Notes under the pieces: model-generated
Told to the model about the DNA's origin: nothing
Database searches by the model: none
The model's input: the letters and a program-made list of their open reading frames with translations, nothing else
Translations under genes and position numbers: made by a program
NCBI GenBank assembly: GCA_905373665.1
Contig: CAJPTV010000019.1
Location: forward strand, 1 to 25,573
Source: Bacteroidia bacterium
Lineage (GTDB): Bacteria > Bacteroidota > Bacteroidia > Bacteroidales > CAJPTX01
DNA: 25,573 nt
Direction: 5' to 3'
Shown here: positions 17,593 through 24,486 of the stretch, piece after piece
Layout: each line of letters starts with the position of its first letter
Position numbering within the stretch: position 1 is the stretch's first letter

Positions 17593-19036
17593 TGCTTAGC
17601 TTCTGTTTGAGTTCTTGTATTTGAGACTCTTCTAAACCACACCAACTAAGATAGGATTCTATGCCCCCGAGCTCGGCTATCTGGTCGAGAACGATACGGA
17701 TGCTACTTACTTTTGTATCTACCTCGCTGGCAAGATAATCTTGAATTACCTCCTGCTCACTAGCTCCAGCGAGTAGCTCCAGCATTGCCGCCACTATGCC
17801 CGTACGATCCTTTCCTGCAAAGCAGTGTATTAACACCGCCCCTTGTGCTTCTAGAATAGCTTGCATTACGCGACAGATTTGCTCCTTACACCCTACAACG
17901 AAAAAACGATACGCTATTTCAAAACCACTCCCCCTGTAATACTTCGATTCGATAAAACTTTGTGGTTGAGCCCAAGCATCAAAATCCCCCAACACATACC
18001 TGCGCCCTTCCAACAAACAGGGCTGATATGAATCCCTATCTTCAGCACGGAAACGGACTTGTGTCCCATCAGCCTCTTTATCGAGTGCGCGTAAATCGAT
18101 TATCGTGGTGATATGATGCTTATTCAACAATTCGAGCGCCTTGTGTGGTTCGCGAACCTCACTCAGCGAAGAAGAACGGTAAATGCGTTGGGGTGCAATA
18201 CAGGGAATATGGCACGCTAAGTCGCGAAAGTTCCAAAAGTAGTCCCGTCTGTAGATTTTTTCACAGAACTCCTTAATCTCCTCCAGCTTATGCGGAAGTA
18301 ATTTCTCAACCTGTGGATAAAAGTAATCCAAGAGACGACGTTTGAGTGCATTCCCATCTGCTAAAAGAAACGTACCTGCCAGCTGTTCAAACTGTTTCTG
18401 CTCCTCACGACTACGTGGAGTCAAAAAATTCTTAGGCAAAAAATTGAAGTGCGTATCTTCTCTAGCCAAATTAGCCAATTGGACGACACACTGCAACGCT
18501 ATATTATAAAAGAAGTAAAACCGATAAGCGTCACTACGCTTGTGCATCGTCGAGGCACTCTCGTATTCATATACAAACCTATCTATCAATGCTTCAATCT
18601 CCTCCGCTCCAATCTGAGGTGTACCAAGACTAATAAGCTTCTGTAAATGGTTCGTGATCGAGAGCTGTTCCTTAGGGCAGATATATAAAATACTAGACTC
18701 CAGATCTTTGAGCTCTGAGCCAACGTAATTGCGCTCGAGTGCGGAGATTTGAGTAAAAATCGCGATCTCTATCTTAGGATATTGCTCAAAGTAGACCGAT
18801 AATTTACTTCGTAATGCACAGAAACGAGTCATTGCACCGTAAGTGGCAAACTCGCGCATTAGCAGCGTTGCTAATTGAGACGCCTCAAACAGCTCATCTA
18901 CGAGAATCTGTAAATCTATATCGGAATTGGCAGAGTATGTCCCCCTACCACAAGAGCCAATGAGTAACATAGCTCTGAGCCCAATAATCTCAGAAGCAAG
19001 GCTTTTTAGCCTCTGTATAAACATCTCGTGTTTCAT
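17585..19036 (-). CDS. nucleotidyltransferase-tyrosine phosphatase fusion
   Basis: A 483-aa protein with two enzyme domains in one chain. Residues about 1-130 are a pol-beta-type nucleotidyltransferase: LIGSCGRGTYSANSDIDLQ gives the GS...DxD signature (Gly27-Ser28, Asp39, Asp41) and KIEIAI supplies the third carboxylate (Glu90). Residues about 140-270 are helical with many aromatics, as in the substrate-binding domain of antibiotic-type nucleotidyltransferases. Residues about 283-480 are a Y_phosphatase3-like domain: IYRSSSLSE, TTIIDLRA, LGDFDAW (candidate general acid Asp351 or Asp353), and HCFAGKDRTG with Cys405-x5-Arg411. All catalytic residues of both domains appear intact. This suggests nucleotidyl transfer and phosphate removal on a shared pathway intermediate (inference). 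It could instead be a regulatory pair. Its ATG overlaps the radical SAM stop by 4 bases. Confidence 0.85.
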   Translation of the reverse strand: MKHEMFIQRLKSLASEIIGLRAMLLIGSCGRGTYSANSDIDLQILVDELFEASQLATLLMREFATYGAMTRFCALRSKLSVYFEQYPKIEIAIFTQISALERNYVGSELKDLESSILYICPKEQLSITNHLQKLISLGTPQIGAEEIEALIDRFVYEYESASTMHKRSDAYRFYFFYNIALQCVVQLANLAREDTHFNFLPKNFLTPRSREEQKQFEQLAGTFLLADGNALKRRLLDYFYPQVEKLLPHKLEEIKEFCEKIYRRDYFWNFRDLACHIPCIAPQRIYRSSSLSEVREPHKALELLNKHHITTIIDLRALDKEADGTQVRFRAEDRDSYQPCLLEGRRYVLGDFDAWAQPQSFIESKYYRGSGFEIAYRFFVVGCKEQICRVMQAILEAQGAVLIHCFAGKDRTGIVAAMLELLAGASEQEVIQDYLASEVDTKVSSIRIVLDQIAELGGIESYLSWCGLEESQIQELKQKLSNV

Positions 19037-20064
19037 AATGGTCTTCGCATATTACAGGTTTTACAAAGCAGTTGTTCTTGATAATGTTCTCGCAAATGGA
19101 GATACTGCGGGCTCATGAGTACCTCTTTAAGGCTCGTTCGATAGATAGAACCGAAGTCGCCGAGCGTGCGTCTGAGTTTATCGGGTGCACAGCAGGGAGA
19201 AATCTCCCCAGAGGCTGAGATCCATAACTCGCGCCCGAGGAAGGGACAGATATACTCTTCCGTGACCTGTTCCTTGCCTTCGCCTTTCGCGAGAGGATAT
19301 ATATTTTCTAGAATGAGCGCTTTCCCTCCTCTTTTTTGCAATGCGGATACTATCTCGTAACACGCGGCTACATAATTATTCCACTCCTGCCAATACCCAA
19401 CATTGGCGGGGATAGCGTAGGGCTTGATTTCTTCAAAATGCGCCCACAAGTGATGCCCTTTGATACGGTCGACCCCTAACCCTCCAGCCAAACGTACGAT
19501 CTCAGGTAGCTCATGCATCGTATGAGCCATAAAGGTCAGTTGCAAAGTGACACGACAATAATACCCTGTCCCTGCATAATACTCGTCGCGCAGGGCGATA
19601 AACCTCTTGAGGAGACGCAGTGCTTTGTCAAAGTTCCCGCCGCGCATTACTTGGGCGTACGTCGCAGCGCTCGCGCCATTCCAACTGATTTTGATATCTG
19701 ATGTGCGGGGGATTATGAGAGTAGCCCACTGCTCAAGCGAGCGGCGTGGGAATGTGCCGTTAGTCGTTAAGTTTATCTTGATACCATAACGTTCTGCAAG
19801 GTCGTAGATCAAATCTATGTGTTCGTAGAGTAAAGGTTCACCCATCGTCGAGGGGATAACCTCTTGTACACCAAGCGCAGCTGCCTGCTCAAAGAGACGC
19901 TCTATAAGATGCCTAGGCATTAGGCGACGCCGTACCCCCGTGGTGCGAAATAGTTCCTGCTTAAAACGGCTATACGGACTGTGCTCTTCGCACATCACAC
20001 AGTGAAGGTTACAATCCTCTGGGTTCGTATCTAGGGTGATACGGAAAAGGTTAGGCGCACACAT
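19033..20064 (-). CDS. radical SAM/SPASM enzyme
   Basis: A 343-aa protein. The radical SAM cluster motif is C-x3-C-x2-C (Cys18, Cys22, Cys25 in DCNLHCVMCEEH), followed by TMGEPLLYEH (GEP 75-77) and TTNGTF, both typical of the AdoMet barrel. The C-terminal SPASM/twitch region has Cys273, the pair Cys291-Cys292 (GEISPCCAPDK) and Cys334/Cys337 (CKTCNMR), enough for an auxiliary iron-sulfur cluster. Such enzymes modify peptides, sugars or aminocyclitols; the substrate here is unknown. The ATG at 20064 is preferred over a TTG two codons earlier. It overlaps the end of the glycosyltransferase gene by 14 bases and shares ATGA with the next gene. Confidence 0.9.
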   Translation of the reverse strand: MCAPNLFRITLDTNPEDCNLHCVMCEEHSPYSRFKQELFRTTGVRRRLMPRHLIERLFEQAAALGVQEVIPSTMGEPLLYEHIDLIYDLAERYGIKINLTTNGTFPRRSLEQWATLIIPRTSDIKISWNGASAATYAQVMRGGNFDKALRLLKRFIALRDEYYAGTGYYCRVTLQLTFMAHTMHELPEIVRLAGGLGVDRIKGHHLWAHFEEIKPYAIPANVGYWQEWNNYVAACYEIVSALQKRGGKALILENIYPLAKGEGKEQVTEEYICPFLGRELWISASGEISPCCAPDKLRRTLGDFGSIYRTSLKEVLMSPQYLHLREHYQEQLLCKTCNMRRPL

Positions 20065-21337
20065 CTTCAAAAATATTTACCAGCGTGGTGCAATGCTGCA
20101 CGATATCTGGTACAGAGCCCTCTGCGCTATACAAATAACCCCTTCGTCCTAAAGCTCGGAACTCCGCAGGGTGCTGCACTGCCCAAAGCATTTGCTCTGC
20201 GAGCGAGGCGCTATCTCGATGCCGAAAAAGCAACCCATTTTGGCGATGCGCCACATACTCTGCCATGCCGCCGTAGTCTGCCGTTATCACAGGAATATGA
20301 CAAGCCTGCGCCTCGTGAATTACTAGGGGAGAGTTCTCTGCCCAGATGCTAGGAACCACGATACCGTCTACCTGATTGAAAACCTCTGGCACTAATTGCT
20401 CATTGTTATACTCCCCGCAGAATACCACCCTAAGGTGTTGGGGCAAGCTCGAAGCTATCTCCTGCAGTGCCTTCGTGCTTTGTCCGTTCGCGCGCCCATA
20501 AATACGCAGCACAGCAGGCTTAGGCAGGCTCGCAAAGGCCTCTAATAGCAAATTAACTCCCTTGGCCGGGATGTGTGTGCCGATATAACCGAAAGTAAAA
20601 AACTCTCGAGGTGTAGACGACAATAGCTTTGGGTCAAGATAATCCGTAGGAAATCCATAGTCTAGGTATCTCATCTTCTCCTGTGGAATTCCGAACTCTT
20701 GCACATAACGATTCATTAAGAACTTTGCTGGGGCGATAAACAAATCCACCTTTGACACCACATCGCGAATATGTTGCATGCGTTGCCCTACCCAAGTGCT
20801 CCAGCGTGCGATGTCTTGTTCGCGATCCTCCGCATAACCCGAAAAATAGACCTCATAGCAGCGCTCTGCACAACGAACATCCTCTTGCCTATCGCAAAGC
20901 ATAAAGTTACAATCGCGCCCAATACTGCGTGTTAGGAATTGCCCCCTAGGACACATTAGCCAAAAATCGTGTAGCATATAGACTATACGAACATGGTGTC
21001 GATGCAACACTTCGACAAGTCCTGTCGAAAGATGGTTAAGATGCCCAATGTAGGCTATATCGGGATTTAATTCCTGCAGCAAATCTTCAAAAACGCTATC
21101 CATCTGCTCATGCCGATAGCCATCTTTCCCTTGCGGATTGTTCACTATGTAGAGGTCTAAGTTGGGCTGCCGAGACTCCTTTCGTACAGAAAAGTCAGGT
21201 GCGTAAAGGTTTTCTTCTCTAGTAAAAACAGATACGCGATGTTCTTTACTGAGTTCGTTACAGACTGACTGTGAATAGACCTCTGACCCCGCATTATAGT
21301 GGGGAGGATAACCATGAATTATCTTGAGTATGTGCAT
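20051..21337 (-). CDS. GT4-family glycosyltransferase
   Basis: A 428-aa GT-B enzyme. MHILKIIHGYPPHYNAGSEVYSQ is the typical GT4 N-terminus, FGYIGTHIPAKGVNLLLEA (about 250-265) starts the donor half, and WAENSPLVIHEA holds the E-x7-E motif (Glu334, Glu342). A Cys-rich insertion (Cys129, 143, 148, 156, 160, starting HDFWLMCPRGQFL) occurs in one GT4 subgroup and may bind metal. The ATG at 21337 is used because it gives the family start; the frame extends 9 codons to a TTG. First gene of the six-gene operon; upstream is the gene-free repeat region. A near-consensus TACTTTTT lies at 21352-21359 on the minus strand, too close to be sure it is the promoter. Donor and acceptor are unknown. Confidence 0.9.
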   Translation of the reverse strand: MHILKIIHGYPPHYNAGSEVYSQSVCNELSKEHRVSVFTREENLYAPDFSVRKESRQPNLDLYIVNNPQGKDGYRHEQMDSVFEDLLQELNPDIAYIGHLNHLSTGLVEVLHRHHVRIVYMLHDFWLMCPRGQFLTRSIGRDCNFMLCDRQEDVRCAERCYEVYFSGYAEDREQDIARWSTWVGQRMQHIRDVVSKVDLFIAPAKFLMNRYVQEFGIPQEKMRYLDYGFPTDYLDPKLLSSTPREFFTFGYIGTHIPAKGVNLLLEAFASLPKPAVLRIYGRANGQSTKALQEIASSLPQHLRVVFCGEYNNEQLVPEVFNQVDGIVVPSIWAENSPLVIHEAQACHIPVITADYGGMAEYVAHRQNGLLFRHRDSASLAEQMLWAVQHPAEFRALGRRGYLYSAEGSVPDIVQHCTTLVNIFEDVCA

Positions 21338-21683
21338 CGATACTGTTCTAAAAAAAGTACGCAAGCCCCATTTTCAGTAGCTTGAAGTTGAATCATAAAC
21401 CCGTAAAATAGAACTTGCACAAGCGTAAGTTTTAGAAATTATCTACGAAAAGAAAAACTCGGCACAGCGAGCCGCGTATGCCATTCTCTCGTCGTTACCG
21501 AATTATTTGACAAATGTATGTTTTTTTTTGACAAGCATCTTGTGTAAGTAATGGTCGTACGCCCGCAACTCGGCACGACGTGCCGCCTTTCCGATTCATC
21601 CCGTCCCCTTTGGGGACGCCATTAAAATTACATACCGCTTTGAACCCCACCTACTGGATGGGGTGGGTACTTTTAGCCCATGG

Positions 21684-21831
21684 GCGCTAAGGGCGCGCCG
21701 CCCGTGGTATAGATGATCCTAATCTCTATCCTAGCCTCGCTTCGCGGCAAATAAAACTCGCCCTTTTGGCGCTCCTCGCCTCTAAATTCCCTCTAGCCCC
21801 TCTTTCACCACGGGCAGCGCGCCCTTAGCGC
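21684..21831. repeat. 148-bp segment bounded by 25-bp inverted repeats (MITE-like)
   Basis: The left end 21684-21708 (GCGCTAAGGG...CCCGTGGT) is the reverse complement of the right end 21807-21831 at 24 of 25 positions. The interior is AT-richer and non-coding. I found no target-site duplication at the borders, so a transposed miniature element is only one explanation; recombination among copies of the 25-bp motif is another. Confidence 0.5.
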
Positions 21832-21882
21832 ACCCGCCCGTCCGGCGTGAGAACCCTCCACCACGGATCGTCCCCCCTAGAC

Positions 21883-21915
21883 AAAAAACGCGCCACTCCT
21901 CGCAGAAGTGGCACG
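21883..21915 (-). terminator. second (distal) terminator-like hairpin behind iorB
   Basis: Read on the minus strand, arms 21907-21915 and 21889-21897 form a 9-bp stem with a 9-base loop, followed by six T (21883-21888). The only arm change relative to the proximal copy makes a G-U pair on the minus-strand RNA but an A-C mismatch on the plus strand, which favours function on the minus strand. Confidence 0.6.
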
Positions 21916-21966
21916 GTTACTGATTATCCAGACTCTCCTTAACCACGGGCCGCGCGCCCTTAGCGC
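21889..21966. repeat. 78-bp direct repeat, copy 1
   Basis: Identical to 22005-22082 at 75 of 78 positions. The period between copies is 116 bp, and the spacers that precede the two copies also share words (GTGAGAAC, CTA.ACAAAA). Includes a hairpin (CGCGCCACT... ) and ends with the 25-bp motif (21942-21966), which also occurs at 21807-21831 and, inverted, at 21684-21708. Confidence 0.85.
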
Positions 21967-21995
21967 CCCCGCCTGATGTGAGAACTGCGCGCCCT

Positions 21996-22032
21996 AAACA
22001 AAACCGCGCCACTCCTCGCAGAAGTGGCGCGG
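21996..22032 (-). terminator. terminator of the iorA-iorB transcript
   Basis: Read on the minus strand, arms 22023-22032 and 22004-22013 form a perfect 10-bp GC-rich stem with a 9-base loop, followed by TTTTGTTT. It starts 43 bases after the iorB stop codon. It lies within the direct repeat, so a near-identical hairpin follows 116 bp further on. Confidence 0.7.
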
Positions 22033-22082
22033 TTACTGATTATCCAGACTCTCCTCAACCACGGGCGGCGCGCCCTTAGCGC
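22005..22082. repeat. 78-bp direct repeat, copy 2, running into the end of iorB
   Basis: Second copy of the 78-bp unit. Its last bases (22058-22082) are the 25-bp motif and contain the iorB stop codon and the preceding Arg codon. In this copy the hairpin arms are perfect (10 bp), whereas copy 1 has one changed base. Confidence 0.85.
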
Positions 22083-22666
22083 TTTACCAAACTATCCGCA
22101 TATTCGCGACCTGCACGGAGCGCCTTGAGGTTCGCCTCCACGACGTCTGCACCCTTACGCTCGAAGATGGAACAGATCCCCTCCTCGAACTTCGCGAAGT
22201 CGATCATGATGTAAGGCGAAGCCGCCCCCAACATCACCACATTCGCCGCACGCGACGAACCCGCCGCCTTTGCAAGCTGCTCCGCATCAAGGACGATGTG
22301 ACGAGGCGTAGCCTCAATCCGTGCCATCACCTCCTCCATGTTCGGATAATTAGGGATGTTCACAAAGGGCGTGGAACTCGTGATAAGATACCCCTCTGGT
22401 GCAAGGTAAGGCAAGTAACGAAGACTCTCCATCGGCTCGCCCGAGAGGATAATATCACAACGCCCCATCGGGATAAGGTCAGAGGCGATCGCCCCCTCCG
22501 AGAGACGCAGGTGCGACTGTACGTCACCCCCACGCTGACTCATCCCGTGTGTCTCAGCCTGTTTCAAAGTCAACCCACTCGCCACAGCAGCGTGCCCAAT
22601 GATGGTAGCTACGGAAAGGATACCTTGTCCGCCCACCCCAGCAAGAATAATATCGGTTTTACGCAT
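22076..22666 (-). CDS. iorB: indolepyruvate ferredoxin oxidoreductase, beta subunit
   Basis: A 196-aa protein of the pyruvate/ketoisovalerate oxidoreductase gamma-domain family: GVGGQGILSVATIIGHAA (Gly-rich loop at 10-15), ETHGMSQRGGDVQSHLRLS, and SSRAANVVMLGAAS. It pairs with IorA to oxidise aryl pyruvates (indolepyruvate, phenylpyruvate) to aryl-acyl-CoA, reducing ferredoxin in amino-acid fermentation. The ATG at 22666 is used; a GTG one codon earlier is in frame but sits after the ribosome site AGGAG, which is better spaced for the ATG. The start is 18 bases after the iorA stop. The last two codons and the stop lie in a repeated 25-bp motif that recurs downstream. Confidence 0.94.
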   Translation of the reverse strand: MRKTDIILAGVGGQGILSVATIIGHAAVASGLTLKQAETHGMSQRGGDVQSHLRLSEGAIASDLIPMGRCDIILSGEPMESLRYLPYLAPEGYLITSSTPFVNIPNYPNMEEVMARIEATPRHIVLDAEQLAKAAGSSRAANVVMLGAASPYIMIDFAKFEEGICSIFERKGADVVEANLKALRAGREYADSLVKR

Positions 22667-22684
22667 CACACTGGTCTCCTTTCT

Positions 22685-24343
22685 TTACTTTCCACATTCG
22701 GTACATCCACAAGCTTCTTTCTCTGCTGCAGCCTTCTTTTCAGCTGCCTTTTTCGCACGCTGACGACGTTCGTAGGTCTGAATACACTCACGCTGCGGGA
22801 TGATGACCGATACCCCCTTATACTCCATCTCTTCGCGCATAATCGCGACGTTCTCTGCCAAATTCTTCTTAAGCGGCACCATCAAACGAATATGCGCAGG
22901 GTCTACCCCAATCCCCTCGCAAATCTTTACCAAATGACCGAAGGCGGCGGAATCCTGCCCCCCCGTCATCCCCGTAGTGGAGTTATCGGAGATAATCACC
23001 GTTATCGGACTGTTTTCGTTCACGGCGTCCAAGAGCCCCGTCATACCGCTATGGGTAAAGGTCGAGTCACCAATCACAGCCACAGCAGGCACGAGCCCTG
23101 CATCTGCAGCCCCCTTCGCCATCGTAATCGAAGCCCCCATGTCCACACAGGTGTTGATGGCATTAAACGGCGGCAACGCCCCAAGGGTGTAACATCCGAT
23201 GTCGGCAAACACACGCCCCGTACCATACTCGGCTACGACCGTGTTCACCATCTCATACATATCGCGGTGACCACACCCTGGGCAGAGTGACGGAGGACGC
23301 CCTGCTACCAAATCAGGGATGGCTTCCCCTTCCGCAATCGGACGCCCAAGCGCCTTCGCTACAAGGTTCGGGTTCAATTCTCCGTCTCGCGGTAGAAGAC
23401 CGTCCAAACGACCGCTAATCTTCTTTCCCTCATTAAGATAACCCCGCAACATCTCCTCTACTACAGGGTAGCCCTCTTCCATCACAATGAGCTCGCTGCA
23501 GTAGTCATAAAGCTCCTTTACCAGCTTACGAGGAAGCGGATACTGGGTCACTTTAAGGATAGAATAGTCGTGCGCGGTATCGCTCAGCGCCTCACAGATG
23601 TAGTTGTATGCAATCCCCGTGGTGATAATCCCAACCCCACCCTGCTTTCCTTTGGTAAGCTTGTTGTAGGGCGATGCCTCAGAGTCTGCCTCCATCTTGG
23701 GCTGCATCTCCAAGAGCTGCTTATAATTGCGCCGAGCAATGGCTGGGAGGAGAACAAACTGGCGTGGGTCTTTGGGGAGGGTCATCTGGTTCTGCTCCTT
23801 CTTATCCTTGCGGAGGGTAACCCCAGCACGAGAGTGTGCCATGCGCGTCGTAACACGCAACAGCACAGGCGTATTCATCGCCTCGGAGAGCTCGAAACCC
23901 TTGCCTATCATCTCGTATGCCTCTTGCTGATTAGAGGGCTCAAGGCAAGGAACTAACGCAAACTTCGCATAATTACGACTGTCCTGCTCGTTCTGAGAAC
24001 TGTGCATTGAGGGGTCGTCGGCGACGAGTACGACCAACCCACCGTTCACCCCCGTGATCGCCGCATTCACAAAAGCATCTGCCGCCACATTCAACCCCAC
24101 GTGTTTGAAACAAACAAGGGCGCGTTTGCCAGCGTATGACATCCCGATCGCTGCCTCCATAGCAGTCTTTTCATTGGCAGACCAGCGACGGTGTATACCC
24201 CGCTCTGCCGCCTCGCGAGAGAGTTGGACATATTCCATAATCTCGGTACTCGGCGTACCCGGGTAAGCATACACCCCAGAGACTCCGGCATCGATGGCTC
24301 CTTGGGCTATTGCCTCATCGCCCAACATCAAGCGTACATCCAT
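22685..24343 (-). CDS. iorA: indolepyruvate ferredoxin oxidoreductase, alpha subunit
   Basis: A 552-aa catalytic subunit. Visible motifs are AYPGTPSTEI (27-33 region, pyrimidine domain start), SANEKTAMEAAIGMSYAG, HVGLNVAADAF, SLCPGCGHRD (354-359) and the thiamine diphosphate site GDSTFTHSGMTG...DNSTTGMTGGQ (425-463). In archaeal IorA the C-terminus carries a ferredoxin-like domain with eight Cys. Here the chain instead ends with a Lys/Ala-rich stretch and CGCTECGK (Cys545, 547, 550), so the iron-sulfur domain seems absent or replaced. The ATG at 24343 gives the family start MDVRLMLGDEAIAQGAI; the frame continues 19 codons upstream to a weaker start. Upstream, 143 bases separate it from folD without a clear promoter. 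Confidence 0.94.
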   Translation of the reverse strand: MDVRLMLGDEAIAQGAIDAGVSGVYAYPGTPSTEIMEYVQLSREAAERGIHRRWSANEKTAMEAAIGMSYAGKRALVCFKHVGLNVAADAFVNAAITGVNGGLVVLVADDPSMHSSQNEQDSRNYAKFALVPCLEPSNQQEAYEMIGKGFELSEAMNTPVLLRVTTRMAHSRAGVTLRKDKKEQNQMTLPKDPRQFVLLPAIARRNYKQLLEMQPKMEADSEASPYNKLTKGKQGGVGIITTGIAYNYICEALSDTAHDYSILKVTQYPLPRKLVKELYDYCSELIVMEEGYPVVEEMLRGYLNEGKKISGRLDGLLPRDGELNPNLVAKALGRPIAEGEAIPDLVAGRPPSLCPGCGHRDMYEMVNTVVAEYGTGRVFADIGCYTLGALPPFNAINTCVDMGASITMAKGAADAGLVPAVAVIGDSTFTHSGMTGLLDAVNENSPITVIISDNSTTGMTGGQDSAAFGHLVKICEGIGVDPAHIRLMVPLKKNLAENVAIMREEMEYKGVSVIIPQRECIQTYERRQRAKKAAEKKAAAEKEACGCTECGK

Positions 24344-24486
24344 ATTTGTGTAATTTTTTTTCGTTCGTATCCGGTAACCCATGGGGATGAGCCACCGCAC
24401 GAAGTTACAACATTCAGAGTAACCCCGTGGTATTTTCCTGCATTTTAGAAAGGGTGTAAATACCTTTCAGTAATGAAACCAACCTC

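Larger units (their letters stand above)
21338..22075. other. gene-free region rich in palindromes and repeats
   Basis: I see no convincing gene in these 738 bases. The operon-proximal part (about 21338-21560) is AT-rich and includes a T9 run and ACAAG-CAT-CTTGT at 21531-21543. It is followed by a chain of GC-rich palindromes: CGGCACG-A-CGTGCCG (21571-21585), GTCCCC-TTT-GGGGAC (21603-21617), an ACCCCACC/GGATGGGGT hairpin (21644-21664) and GCCCATGGGC (21676-21685). From 21684 on it consists largely of copies of a repeat described separately. Confidence 0.7.

Noticed and set aside
20065..20070. TTG start two codons upstream of the radical SAM ATG
   Set aside because: The ATG at 20064 is in frame and adequate; the extra two residues add nothing to the family N-terminus.
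21889..22082. CRISPR-like arrangement of direct repeats
   Set aside because: Only two long blocks with homologous spacers, internal terminator hairpins and no cas genes.
22298..23290. A 330-codon open frame on the plus strand opposite iorB and iorA
   Set aside because: It is fully antisense to two well-recognised genes, is rich in Arg/His as expected for a shadow frame, and matches no family I know.
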